NCBI GenBank assembly: GCA_965208015.1
Contig: CBDBNT010000004.1
Span: forward strand, 496,001 to 560,000
From: Bin87 sp965208015
GTDB lineage: Bacteria > Chloroflexota > Dehalococcoidia > Lucifugimonadales > UBA3495
Reading direction: 5' to 3'
DNA length: 64,000 bases
Shown piece after piece: positions 50,287-58,355 of this stretch. Made by a program: the position numbers and the translations under genes. The notes under the pieces were generated by a model that saw only the letters and a list, made by a program, of their open reading frames with translations, did no database searches and was not told the origin of the DNA. How positions within the stretch are numbered: position 1 is the first letter of the stretch; each line of letters starts with the position of its first letter.

Positions 50287-51300
50287 TTGCGGCGAAGTCT
50301 TGGGATTGGCGGTGTTAGATTGCGTCTGGGCCTGTGCGTTTTGGGCTGCGGCTCCTTCGCGGCGGTGTTCGCCCGCGCCATGGCGGCGATATGCGAAGAG
50401 GTTGACCTGTACTTCGCCAGCCGCGACTTGGCGCGAGCGAGGGAGTACACGTCGCGTTTTGGCGGGCGAGACGCTTTCGGGTCCTACGAGGAGGCGGTTG
50501 CCGACTCCAGGGTTGAAGCCGTCTACGTCTGCACGCCGCACCACCTGCACCGGGAGCACGCTTCGCTGGCCTTTCGCGCGGGCAAGCACGTGCTGGTCGA
50601 AAAACCCATCGCTGGGACGATGACCGATGCTGAGGCCATGGTGCGGGAAGCAGCGTCGGCCGGCGTCACGTTCATGGTTGCCGAGAACTACCGCTTCCTG
50701 CCGCCGGTGCAGGAGGCGAAACGTCTGGTTGACCAGGGGCGAGCGGGGCGAGTTCGCCTGATCCAATTGCACGAGCAGTTCCCCTTCAAACCCGGCGGAT
50801 GGCGCAGCCGCGCGGAGCTGAACGGCGGCGGCGTTCTCATCGACGGGGGCATCCACAAGCTCAGCGCGATTGGCTACCTGGTCGGCCAGCCCAGCGAGGT
50901 GTACGCGCGCGAGGTTCCTCCCAGCCAACCCGGGCTGGAGGCGGAGGACGGCGCGGTGGTGATGACGCGGGATGCCGGGGGCGCGGTCGGCCTGATCAAT
51001 CACTCGTGGAGCGTCGTGCCGCCGCAACCCCACTCATGGGTGTCGATTTCAGGAGCCGAGGCGACGCTGTATTTCGAACCGGGCAAGCCGTGGCTGAAGG
51101 TCACCGACGCTCGATCCGAAACAACCGTGCCGCTGGAAGATTTCGGCAACGGGCTGGTTCCCATGGTCAGGGAATTCCGCAGCAGCATCCGCGAAGGACG
51201 CCCGCCGGCGATGACCGGCGCGTACGGGCTGGCCGATCTCGCGCTGGTGCTGGCCGCCTACGAGTCGATGGAAACGGGGCTGCCGGTCAGCGTGTCCTAA
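50287..51300 (+). CDS. Gfo/Idh/MocA family oxidoreductase
   Basis: Up to 337 residues. N-terminal Rossmann strand LCVLGCGSFAAVFARAM, then YVCTPHHLHREHASLAFRAG and HVLVEKPIAGTMTDAEAMV (EKP motif with the catalytic Lys), then the C-terminal sheet domain with GGGVLIDGGIHKLSAIGYLV. Binds NAD(P) and oxidises or reduces a sugar- or polyol-like compound; substrate not predictable. The start is unclear: TTG at 50287 or TTG at 50320, neither with a good ribosome binding site. Confidence 0.87.
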   Translation: MRRSLGIGGVRLRLGLCVLGCGSFAAVFARAMAAICEEVDLYFASRDLARAREYTSRFGGRDAFGSYEEAVADSRVEAVYVCTPHHLHREHASLAFRAGKHVLVEKPIAGTMTDAEAMVREAASAGVTFMVAENYRFLPPVQEAKRLVDQGRAGRVRLIQLHEQFPFKPGGWRSRAELNGGGVLIDGGIHKLSAIGYLVGQPSEVYAREVPPSQPGLEAEDGAVVMTRDAGGAVGLINHSWSVVPPQPHSWVSISGAEATLYFEPGKPWLKVTDARSETTVPLEDFGNGLVPMVREFRSSIREGRPPAMTGAYGLADLALVLAAYESMETGLPVSVS

Positions 51301-51312
51301 CCGCCTCAGCCG

Positions 51313-52755
51313 CTACACCGACGTCTGCGTGATCACGCGCGGCGCGACCTTGCGGGAGAGCCAGCGGCCGTCGGCGGAGCTGCCCAGCAGTTGGCCGTCG
51401 CGGACGATGACCTTGCCTCGCAGGATGGTCATTATCGGGTAACCCTCGCACTCGAAGCCGTCCCAGATGGAGTAGTCGGATTCGGCGTGGAGCTCGTCCA
51501 CGGTGATGGTCTTCTTCAGGTTGGGGTCGAAGAGCACGATGTCGGCGTCGCTGCCCACGGCGATGGCGCCCTTCTGCGGGTACATCCCCAGGATCTTGGC
51601 GGCGTTGGTGGAGGTGATGGCGGCGAACCGCTCCAGGTCGATGCGTCCGTTGGCGGCCAGCTTGGTGTAGGTTACGGGCATCCGCGTCTCGATGCCGTTG
51701 TGCCCGCCGCACAGGGTGCGGATGGTGTCGCCGGCCAGCTTGATGTTCTTGTAGGTGGTCCACTCGTCGGTGGCCGTGGTGCAGATGGGGCCGTCCACCA
51801 GGCCCTGCTGCAGGGCGTCCCGGTCGTCGGAGAACTTGATGGCGGGATAGGTGTGGATGGCCAGGCCGTCGGGTTTCAGGTAGTCGTCGCAGGTGAACTC
51901 CAGGTAGTTGTGCAGGGCTTCGCCGTACACGGGAAGCTGCGCGGCCCGGGCCTCGGCGATGGCTGCGACGCCCTCCTTGGCCGTGGTATGGACGAAGTAG
52001 ATGCCGGTCTCCGTCTTCTGGGCCAGGCGCACCACCTTGCGGAAGGAGATGTCCTCCGAGATGTTGTTGTGGGCCAGGTGCAGGTTGGACCCGTGGTCGC
52101 GGCCCTCGCGCTCCAGCTTCTCCTCCATGTAGGTGACGATGTCGTCCTCCTCGGCATGCACGGCCATGATGCCGCCGTGCTTGCCGACCTCCTGGAAGAT
52201 TTCCCAAAGGTGACCCATGGGAACCCGGGCGTGGAAGGTGGTGAAGATCTTGAAGCTGGCGACGCCCGATTGGATCGCCTCGCCAATCTCTCCCATGGTG
52301 CTGGGCGGTATGGCGCCGGCCAGGATGTAGTGGAAGGTATGGTCGATGTACGAGTGGCCCCGGAAGATGTCCCGGCGGGTCTCGATCTGGGCCATGATGG
52401 GATCCGACGGCGGAACAGCGCCCGGCGTGAGCGGCAGGGCGCCAGCGAAGTCGACGAAGGTGGTAACGCCGCCGAAGGCAGCGGCGCGGCTGGCGGCTTC
52501 CGGCGGCTGGGTGAACACGCCGTCGTCTCCGCCGGCCCAGTAGTCGGGCACCGGCACGTTGATGTGCGCGTGGGGCTCGATACCGCCCGGCAGCACGATC
52601 ATGCCGGTAGCGTCGATGGTCTCGCCGGCGCCGATGTCGTCGAGCACACCCGGGGCGGCCACCGCCGCGATCTGCTCGCCCTGGACGCCGACGTCCCTCA
52701 GTCCTACGCCGTCCGGTGTGACCACTGTCCCGCCTTTGATGATCAAGTCCAGCAT
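51313..52755 (-). CDS. dihydropyrimidinase/hydantoinase-like amidohydrolase
   Basis: 480 residues from ATG at 52755 (MLDLIIKGGTVVTPDGVGLR) with GGGAGGGAA upstream. Cyclic amidohydrolase with a binuclear metal site: HxH in LPGGIEPHAHINVPV, carboxylated Lys in GVASFKIFTTFHAR, His in MAVHAEEDDIVTYMEEK and metal Asp region in ICTTATDEWTTYKN. Close to D-hydantoinase and dihydropyrimidinase; could act on hydantoins or pyrimidine derivatives. Promoter at 52830-52857. Confidence 0.9.
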   Translation of the reverse strand: MLDLIIKGGTVVTPDGVGLRDVGVQGEQIAAVAAPGVLDDIGAGETIDATGMIVLPGGIEPHAHINVPVPDYWAGGDDGVFTQPPEAASRAAAFGGVTTFVDFAGALPLTPGAVPPSDPIMAQIETRRDIFRGHSYIDHTFHYILAGAIPPSTMGEIGEAIQSGVASFKIFTTFHARVPMGHLWEIFQEVGKHGGIMAVHAEEDDIVTYMEEKLEREGRDHGSNLHLAHNNISEDISFRKVVRLAQKTETGIYFVHTTAKEGVAAIAEARAAQLPVYGEALHNYLEFTCDDYLKPDGLAIHTYPAIKFSDDRDALQQGLVDGPICTTATDEWTTYKNIKLAGDTIRTLCGGHNGIETRMPVTYTKLAANGRIDLERFAAITSTNAAKILGMYPQKGAIAVGSDADIVLFDPNLKKTITVDELHAESDYSIWDGFECEGYPIMTILRGKVIVRDGQLLGSSADGRWLSRKVAPRVITQTSV

Positions 52756-52829
52756 GATTCCCTCCCCGACGTGTCCGTTACGTGCATTGACGACGACCAA
52801 CGTTACGCATGCCGTCCACAGTGGCCGCG

Positions 52830-52857
52830 ATTATAGCGCGATTATCCGGGGTGCGAA
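52830..52857 (-). promoter_or_regulatory. promoter for the hydantoinase-like gene
   Basis: On the minus strand TTCGCA (52857-52852), 16-base spacer, perfect TATAAT (52835-52830). Predicted start near 52823; leader about 68 bases. Confidence 0.55.
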
Positions 52858-52902
52858 CGACACCGGCAGCAGCAATCCGTGTGCCGGCGTCCGCACATCG
52901 GA

Positions 52903-54246
52903 TCAGCCTCTGCCAGCGGCGGCCTGCCCCAGCACGCTCATCAACTGCCCGGCGTCGTCGAGGTTTTCCAGGTTCTCCAGCATTGCCAGCACGCTCTCCG
53001 TGTCGGCTTCAGACAGGCCGCGATGGAAGCAATCGCGTGCCTTTGCCAGCAACTGATCGCGGGACATGGGATTGCCCGCCGACCCGGTGAAAGCCGAGCA
53101 TTCGGCGCTGACGGAGGTTCCGTCCTTGAGCACGGCGGTGGCCAGCGTCGCGCCGGACTCCGGTCCTTCCGGCTCCACCGAGATGCGATCCAGCATGGCC
53201 TCCATGTCCGGGGAGAAGCGGCGGGCGTCGGTGAAAGTGTCGATACCCACGTGCCCGTCCAGCAGGGCGGCGGCGGCGCAGTATTCCACGCTGAACTTGC
53301 CGTCCAGTCCGCTGCGCGGCACCGGACCGGAATGGCCACGACCGCGGCGGCGAATGGTCACCCGCTCGATGTCGTTGGGGTCGACGCCGTTCTGCTCGCG
53401 CAGGTTCAGCGCCGCCTCGATGGCGTTCTGCATGTACACCTGGGCCGGGAACCGCTTGATGTCGAAGCCCGGTTCGACCAGCCGCCACGACTCGCCCAGG
53501 CCGCCGGTGGCAACGTCCCAGTTGAACTCGCCGCCAAATATTGCGGCGGCATAGCCCACGGGGGATTCCAGGACCTCGTCGCTGGCGGTGTAGCCCATGC
53601 CGGCGAGAATGGCGGCCTCAGCGCCCATGCGGGCGGCGTTGCCCGGATGGGTGGACTTGACCATGGTTCCCGTGTTGGCGGTCAGCCCGCCGGTGCGCGA
53701 GGCGGCGATGCCCAGGGCCATCAGCGTTTGGTCCTCGTCCAGGCCCACGGTTTTGGCTGCGGCCGCCGCGCCACCCAGCGGACCCACCAGGCCCGGCGGA
53801 TGATACCCGGGCGCGGTGGCCGGCGCGGACGCAGCCCGCAATCGCCCCTGGATTTCCCAGCCCAGCACGTAGGCGGCGATGACGCGGCTGCCGGGGACGT
53901 GGTGCAGTTCCGCCAAAGCCAGGGCGGCCGGCAGGCACGATGAGGTGCCATGGGTGGGTGGGAACCCCTGGATCTCGTAGTCCAGGCAGTGGCCGAAAAC
54001 CCCGTTGGCAAAGGCCGCGGCCGGCGGGTTGGTCTTGTAACCCCAACCCACCACCGAGGACTGCGGCGAGCCGCCGGCGTCCCGCACGTAGCGGCCGATG
54101 ATGTCGGCCAGTTCCTGCACCGAGCCGGCGACCACGTTGGCCACCCCGTCCAGGATGGCGGTCTTGGCCGCTTCCACCACGGGGGACGGCAGGTTGTCGT
54201 ATTCGGTGTCGGCGATGAACTGGGCCAGGGTTCGCGTTTCGCTCAT
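52903..54246 (-). CDS. MmgE/PrpD family protein
   Basis: 447 residues of the 2-methylcitrate dehydratase/aconitate decarboxylase (MmgE/PrpD) fold. TRTLAQFIADTEYDNLPSPV, FANGVFGHCLDYE and GSRVIAAYVLGWEIQGRLRA are typical N-terminal helical-domain parts, with MVKSTHPGNAARMGAEAAIL and VEPGFDIKRFPAQVYMQN in the second half. No prpB/prpC is nearby, so a methylcitrate role is not supported; this family is common in SAR202 genomes with unknown substrates. ATG at 54246. Confidence 0.88.
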   Translation of the reverse strand: MSETRTLAQFIADTEYDNLPSPVVEAAKTAILDGVANVVAGSVQELADIIGRYVRDAGGSPQSSVVGWGYKTNPPAAAFANGVFGHCLDYEIQGFPPTHGTSSCLPAALALAELHHVPGSRVIAAYVLGWEIQGRLRAASAPATAPGYHPPGLVGPLGGAAAAAKTVGLDEDQTLMALGIAASRTGGLTANTGTMVKSTHPGNAARMGAEAAILAGMGYTASDEVLESPVGYAAAIFGGEFNWDVATGGLGESWRLVEPGFDIKRFPAQVYMQNAIEAALNLREQNGVDPNDIERVTIRRRGRGHSGPVPRSGLDGKFSVEYCAAAALLDGHVGIDTFTDARRFSPDMEAMLDRISVEPEGPESGATLATAVLKDGTSVSAECSAFTGSAGNPMSRDQLLAKARDCFHRGLSEADTESVLAMLENLENLDDAGQLMSVLGQAAAGRG

Positions 54247-54275
54247 GGTTGCTTACCTCGCAGGTGAAATCGTCT

Positions 54276-54436
54276 CGATCAGGATTTGCTGGAATTGAAG
54301 ATTATCAGGATTGGGAGCGTCTTACAGGGCAATCGCGCCTAAATCGGTACTGCTGGCGGTGTTGGAGCCATGGCACATGGTAACGGCTGAGGGTGAATTT
54401 TACCGGGATAAACAGGATGAACAGGATGCGGTTGCG
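54276..54436. repeat. degenerate family 1 repeats flanking an ISAs1-type end relic
   Basis: 54280-54321 has ATCAGGATTT and ATCAGGATTGGG, and 54402-54432 has CGGGATAAACAGGATGAACA, both like the interior of family 1 elements. Between them at 54326-54343, CAGGGCAATCGCGCCTAA matches 16 of 18 bases of the terminal repeat of the IS at 47513. No second end or transposase is nearby. No gene is seen in the 268 bases between the MmgE/PrpD and VOC genes. Confidence 0.5.
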
Positions 54437-54455
54437 CTGATCCGGTGAATCAATT

Positions 54456-54485
54456 TTGGGCCGTCGGCGGGATGCGGGCTATAAT
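54456..54485 (+). promoter_or_regulatory. promoter for the VOC gene pair
   Basis: TTGGGC (54456-54461), 18-base spacer, perfect TATAAT (54480-54485). Predicted start near 54492, only about 23 bases before the chosen ATG at 54515. Confidence 0.5.
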
Positions 54486-54514
54486 GCGCTCAAACCAGCA
54501 TGGGGGGCGCCACT

Positions 54515-54925
54515 ATGGCCAAGATCAAGCACATTGCCATCACCTGCGAGGATCCGGACGCGGTGGCACAGTTCTACAAAGAAGGCTTCGACCTGTTCGA
54601 AGTCGCCCGCAATCCGCGCCAAATCCAGCTTTCCGACGGCGACATCAACCTGACCATCCTCCGGTGGAAGACCAACGAGGACGCCGACGTGGGACCCAAC
54701 GGCGAGAATTACGACGGTATCCACCACATCGGGTTCCAGGTGGACAGCCTGGAGGACACCGGCGCGAAGCTGCGGGAAATTGAAGGGCAGGAGATTGTCC
54801 GGCGGAATGTGGCGCCCGACGGGTCGCCGCGCCCGCCCCGCGCGGAGGAGAAGTGGTCCGGCCCCAACGGGCAGGTTCTGGACATATCGGAGCCGGGATG
54901 GTTGCACAAGCGGCCGATGGATTAG
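54515..54925 (+). CDS. VOC family protein (glyoxalase-like)
   Basis: 136 residues from ATG at 54515 (MAKIKHIAITCEDPDAVAQF); an ATG 15 bases upstream is possible but leaves no leader. Two VOC half units: the first around HIAITCEDPDAVAQFYKEGF, the second around YDGIHHIGFQVDSLEDTGAK; metal-type residues His (KHIAI), His (HHIGF) and Glu late in the chain are plausible. Substrate unknown. Another VOC gene follows after 61 bases, which include a fragment of a family 3 repeat. Confidence 0.83.
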   Translation: MAKIKHIAITCEDPDAVAQFYKEGFDLFEVARNPRQIQLSDGDINLTILRWKTNEDADVGPNGENYDGIHHIGFQVDSLEDTGAKLREIEGQEIVRRNVAPDGSPRPPRAEEKWSGPNGQVLDISEPGWLHKRPMD

Positions 54926-54986
54926 GACGCATGGACTCCTGCTTGCGCGGGAGTGACGGTGTGATTTGCCAAGGGAGACGAATGTT

Positions 54987-55436
54987 ATGGAAGCGAGTTG
55001 CGTCACTCATATCGGAATCTGCGTGCGGGACATGGACCGGTCCCTGGAGTTCTACCGGGACATACTGGGCATGACGGTCCTGGGCGACCGCATGACCGAC
55101 CCCACGGAAAGCGGCCGGTCGCACAACTATCTGCGCGAGCGGCAGGCACGCCGCTGGGTCAGCCTGGCCTACGGCGACGGAGCGACGCCCACGCTGACCC
55201 TCACCAGCCATCCCGGCGACGACCCCGATGGGGACCCCATCAAACTGGACATGGTTGGCATCAGCCATATCTCCTTCGGCGTGGCCGACGTGAAGGCGCT
55301 GACCGAGGACCTGCTGAGCAAGGGCATCGAGCTGGCCGGCCCCATCGAGTCCTTCACCGACGCCGACGGGGGCATACGCAGCATCTACGTGCAGGACCCG
55401 GACGGCATCCTGGTGCAGTTCAACACCCCTCACTAG
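54987..55436 (+). CDS. VOC family protein (glyoxalase/dioxygenase-like)
   Basis: 149 residues from ATG at 54987 (MEASCVTHIGICVRDMDRSL), GGGAG upstream. The halves are seen at THIGICVRDMDRSLEFYRDI and SHISFGVADVKALTEDLLSK, and the C-terminal IRSIYVQDPDGILVQFNTP carries the usual PDG and Glu-like region. Similar to lactoylglutathione lyase and to extradiol dioxygenase-like proteins; activity not assignable. Likely co-transcribed with the previous VOC gene. Confidence 0.85.
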   Translation: MEASCVTHIGICVRDMDRSLEFYRDILGMTVLGDRMTDPTESGRSHNYLRERQARRWVSLAYGDGATPTLTLTSHPGDDPDGDPIKLDMVGISHISFGVADVKALTEDLLSKGIELAGPIESFTDADGGIRSIYVQDPDGILVQFNTPH

Positions 55437-55494
55437 CTGACAGGGTTCCGTTTCCTTTTTCGTGGCAGCACATTAAGCGTGCTACCGTTCCGGC
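55437..55494. repeat. palindromic repeat, family 4, left copy
   Basis: CTGACAGGGTTCCGTTTCCT at the left and a GGCAGCAC/GTGCTACC hairpin inside. It is an inverted counterpart (about 80 percent identical) of 56014-56071 on the other side of a lipoprotein gene. Confidence 0.65.
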
Positions 55495-55569
55495 GGCGAA
55501 GTCGATAGCTCGCCAAAGCGTCAACATCATCGCGTGTTCCTTTCAATCTGCGGGCGCTGTGGGACTCAC

Positions 55570-56001
55570 ATGAGGTTTTCACGGGGTGTGGTGAGCATCG
55601 TCTCCATAGTCGCTCTTCTTGTGGCGGGCGTTTTGTGGACGGCGTGCAGCAAATATGACCGTGACCCCAGCCCCTTGGCATGGCACAACTATTGTGAGCA
55701 AGGATACCAACTGGGCACCCGAGCAACCTACGACGCATTGCTACTGGACCCGGGCTCAGGTGAGGGTACGTGCTACGCGTGGGAAGCGATAGTCGTCCGC
55801 CAAGTGAACGAAGTTGCATTCGTCGTGGACATTGGGAACCGACGCCACCTATGGGTGCTTGGCCCGCCAGAGTGCGTAGGCCAAGCAAGGGGGCACTTCT
55901 CCGAAGGGGCCCGTGTCGAGTTCGTAGGCAAATTTGAGCATCGACGCGCGCACGACGGATCATCATTAGCGATGCCGACGGTGTATTGTGCGTCCCTGTA
56001 G
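55570..56001 (+). CDS. small lipoprotein between inverted repeats
   Basis: 143 residues from ATG at 55570 (MRFSRGVVSIVSIVALLVAG). Signal peptide with lipobox-like LWTAC, then a Cys-containing domain (HNYCEQGYQLGTRATYDALL, GTCYAWEAIVVRQVNEVAFV, GRRHLWVLGPPECVG-like region) that looks like a small OB or beta-barrel domain. No family recognised. The codon usage is less GC-biased than neighbours and the gene is bracketed by inverted palindromic repeats, so it may have arrived as a unit. Confidence 0.6.
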   Translation: MRFSRGVVSIVSIVALLVAGVLWTACSKYDRDPSPLAWHNYCEQGYQLGTRATYDALLLDPGSGEGTCYAWEAIVVRQVNEVAFVVDIGNRRHLWVLGPPECVGQARGHFSEGARVEFVGKFEHRRAHDGSSLAMPTVYCASL

Positions 56002-56013
56002 TGGCTTGCCTTG

Positions 56014-56071
56014 GGACGGCGGTAGCAGCCTTAACAGGCTACCACGCAAAAGGAAGCGGAACCGCTGGCAG
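56014..56071. repeat. palindromic repeat, family 4, right copy
   Basis: Complement begins CTGCCAGCGGTTCCGCTTCC and includes AGCCT/AGGCT within GGT/ACC arms. Matches the left copy (55437-55494) at about 80 percent with differences that keep the hairpin pairing. Confidence 0.65.
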
Positions 56072-56089
56072 TACGTCCAAACATTGCGA

Positions 56090-56117
56090 AGCGCCCGGGG
56101 CACGTGCCCCGGGCGCT
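56090..56117. terminator. 28-bp perfect palindrome, bidirectional terminator
   Basis: AGCGCCCGGGGCAC followed by GTGCCCCGGGCGCT with no mismatch, between convergent genes (lipoprotein and CapA-like). The stem is very stable; only short T-runs follow on either side. Confidence 0.6.
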
Positions 56118-56140
56118 CGGCGTTTGGAGTCAATCGTCCT

Positions 56141-57511
56141 CTAAACGCGGATCACGCCCACCAGGTCGCCCTCGGACTCTTCGATGGAGATATCGGTGCC
56201 AAAGGGTCGTGAGACTTCCTGGAGCCATTGCAGTGTTTCGCGGGCGATGGGCTCATCGGCCAGCACCGGACGGCCCCGTTGGGGAATGGGGCGGCCGAAC
56301 CCCATGTCGATGGGGTGCAGTATGACCTCTTTCAGATCGCCGCCGGCGTAGTTGCACACGGCCACCACGCTCTGCCAGAACACCGGGTCGGCGGCAAAGG
56401 CGCGGGTGCCGCCGCCGGAGCGCGTGTCCAGGTAATCGCCGGGGGTGCTGTTGAAGTCCAGGCCAAAGCGACGGTAGGACTCGTGGGGCAGCCACAGGAC
56501 GCTTTCGTTCTGGAAAACGAAGTTGCCCAGGCTGTAGAAGATGGGCCGGTTCTTGTAGATTTCGATGCCCCGCAGGAAGTGTGGGCCGTGGCCCACGAAG
56601 GCGGCGCAGCCCTGGTCGATGGTCCAGCGGGCGAAGTCCACCAGGAAGTGGGGCGGTGAGATGCGAGAATGGCCGTGGAAGTCGCCCTCGGGCCCGCTCT
56701 CGTGGCAGTGGACGCCGTAGACCTGCCAGTCTGATTGCTTCTGCGCCCCGCGGATCCAGTTGCCGATGCCCAGCCGGTCTTCCTCGTTCAGCGCGGTGCG
56801 GACGGCGAACGTCTCATCCAGGATGAACTTGTGATCCAGGAAGTCCAGCTCGCCGCCGGAGTCCGGCGCGCTGTCGTCGCCCCGGAAGCCGAAGTGCCGC
56901 ATGAAGGCGTGCTCTTCTTCGTAGCCCAGCTCCAGGTTGGCCTTGTGCAGGGCGTCGAACACGTCCTGCTGCACGTGGTGGGTGATGTCGTGGCGCAGGG
57001 CGTTGACGCCCGGGCGTCCGGGGAAGTCAGGGCGGCCGGTGCCGGCGCGAGAGGTCTCGCTGAAGGTGCTGGTGGCGCTCATGACTGCCACGCGGCCGCG
57101 GGCCGAATCGACGTACGCGGGGGCGCGGGCCTCGTCCAGGTTGCGGCCGCCGCCGGCGTGGGGCAGGTCAACTTCCCGGCAATGCTCCAGGGTGGTCAGG
57201 AACCCGCCCTCGGAGAAGTCGAAGGAGTGGTTGTTGGCCGTGGTGACGGCGTTGACGCCCATCCATTTGAGCTCGTCAAGGTTCTTGGGGTCGGAGCGGG
57301 TGTAGGTGGCGCTGCTCCACTGCCAACTGCTCTCGTAGTCGTGGAACAGCATCTCCAGGTTGACCAGGGACACGTCGGCGTTGCGCATGATGTCGACGAG
57401 TCTGAGGAAGCGCGGCTCCTGGAAAGCCTGCATCCGGCGGGTAATCATGGCGTCGCCGCCCAAGGCGATGGAGATATCGCGGCGCTCGGCATCGTAGATG
57501 GTTGTGGTCAT
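56141..57511 (-). CDS. CapA/PgsA-like metallophosphoesterase-fold protein
   Basis: 456 residues from ATG at 57511 with AAGGAGACGAC upstream; the longer frame extends 91 more residues of poor quality. Family landmarks: SIALGGDAMITRRM near the start, VNAVTTANNHSFDFSEGG, YGVHCHESGPEGDFHG, and FVGHGPHFLRGIEIYKNRPI followed by YSLGNFVF. CapA proteins of poly-gamma-glutamate systems share this fold; no capB or capC is present, and there is no signal peptide, so a cytoplasmic hydrolase is possible. It lies 46 bases from the Uma2 gene. Confidence 0.85.
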   Translation of the reverse strand: MTTTIYDAERRDISIALGGDAMITRRMQAFQEPRFLRLVDIMRNADVSLVNLEMLFHDYESSWQWSSATYTRSDPKNLDELKWMGVNAVTTANNHSFDFSEGGFLTTLEHCREVDLPHAGGGRNLDEARAPAYVDSARGRVAVMSATSTFSETSRAGTGRPDFPGRPGVNALRHDITHHVQQDVFDALHKANLELGYEEEHAFMRHFGFRGDDSAPDSGGELDFLDHKFILDETFAVRTALNEEDRLGIGNWIRGAQKQSDWQVYGVHCHESGPEGDFHGHSRISPPHFLVDFARWTIDQGCAAFVGHGPHFLRGIEIYKNRPIFYSLGNFVFQNESVLWLPHESYRRFGLDFNSTPGDYLDTRSGGGTRAFAADPVFWQSVVAVCNYAGGDLKEVILHPIDMGFGRPIPQRGRPVLADEPIARETLQWLQEVSRPFGTDISIEESEGDLVGVIRV

Positions 57512-57557
57512 GTCGTCTCCTTGTTGCGTGGGTACAAGGGTGGTTCGGGTGCGGGCA

Positions 57558-58277
57558 TCAGTGTTGTTGGGAAAGCCGCGCTTCCAGTTCGCGAATGCGG
57601 GCTTCGGCTCTGTTGGCGCGGGCTTCGGCGTTGTCGGCGCGGGCGCGCTCGGTGTCAAAGGTTGCGATGTGCTGCCCCGTGGCCGGGTCATACCAGCCCA
57701 ATTCGCCACGCTCCCACCGCAGGTACAAGTCCAGCGCTTCGCTGTATCCCTGCAATACGTCCTCCGACAACTCCTCGATGTCAATAGGCACGTACACGCC
57801 GTTCACCAAACGCTCTCCGGCCAACCTCGTACCGTGATACTGGCCCGTCTTGTCAAACCGCCAGTACTCCGGTATCAGCATCCTGGCGTAGTCATCACGC
57901 TTCGCGCCGATGTCGGTGTCCGCCGTGCTTGCCGACGCCACCTCCAGCACGAAGTCCGGCGGCTTGCCCTGCTCCGAGATGATGTAGCCGTTGCTGGCCT
58001 CGTAAGCCACCGGGTCCACGTCGAAGGCCACCAGCAGGTCGGGGTAGCGCGCCAGATCCCGGAAAGTGCCCGGTTCCACGATAATCCAGCGATCGGCCTC
58101 CACCAGGGTAGTCTCAGGATTGCCCAGGTGAACCGCCAGGGCATGGGAACGTCCGGTCTTGAACAGGTGGTCGAACTGGCTCACTTCGTCGGGCTCGCGT
58201 TGGGGGATGTCGGGCAACCGAAAGCGGCCCGGTGAGGGGTAGGTTGGGGAGACGGGTTTCCTGGTAGGGGTAGTCAT
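57558..58277 (-). CDS. Uma2 family endonuclease (DUF820)
   Basis: 239 residues from ATG at 58277 (MTTPTRKPVSPTYPSPGRFR). The PD-(D/E)XK core is seen: DLLVAFDVDPVAYEASNGYI, PPDFVLEVASASTADTDIGA with Glu, and KRDDYARMLIPEYWRFD. The C-terminus ends in an Ala/Arg/Glu-rich coiled coil (ARADNAEARANRAEARIREL). Uma2 proteins are abundant in Chloroflexota and cyanobacteria; biological role unclear. Divergent from the CaiB gene with overlapping promoters. Confidence 0.85.
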   Translation of the reverse strand: MTTPTRKPVSPTYPSPGRFRLPDIPQREPDEVSQFDHLFKTGRSHALAVHLGNPETTLVEADRWIIVEPGTFRDLARYPDLLVAFDVDPVAYEASNGYIISEQGKPPDFVLEVASASTADTDIGAKRDDYARMLIPEYWRFDKTGQYHGTRLAGERLVNGVYVPIDIEELSEDVLQGYSEALDLYLRWERGELGWYDPATGQHIATFDTERARADNAEARANRAEARIRELEARLSQQH

Positions 58278-58311
58278 GGCGCACCTGGCACAGTGGCCGG
58301 CTGTGGGCCGC

Positions 58312-58348
58312 ATTATACCAGCCGGCCACTCCCGGCCGATGCTACAAT
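58312..58348. promoter_or_regulatory. overlapping divergent extended -10 promoters
   Basis: Leftward: TGGTATAAT (58320-58312), an extended -10 for the Uma2 gene. Rightward: TGCTACAAT (58340-58348), an extended -10 only 7 bases before ATG at 58356, so the CoA-transferase mRNA may be leaderless. No good -35 hexamer in either direction. Confidence 0.5.
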
Positions 58349-58355
58349 GCGCCGG

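Noticed and set aside
51391..52836. 481-codon plus-strand frame opposite the hydantoinase gene
   Set aside because: Composition (Val/Gly/Asp repeats) is that of the complement of a GC-rich gene; the leftward hydantoinase has all metal ligands.
56141..57784. N-terminal extension of the CapA-like gene to 57784
   Set aside because: The extra 91 residues are low complexity, overlap the Uma2 gene, and a good ribosome binding site precedes ATG 57511.
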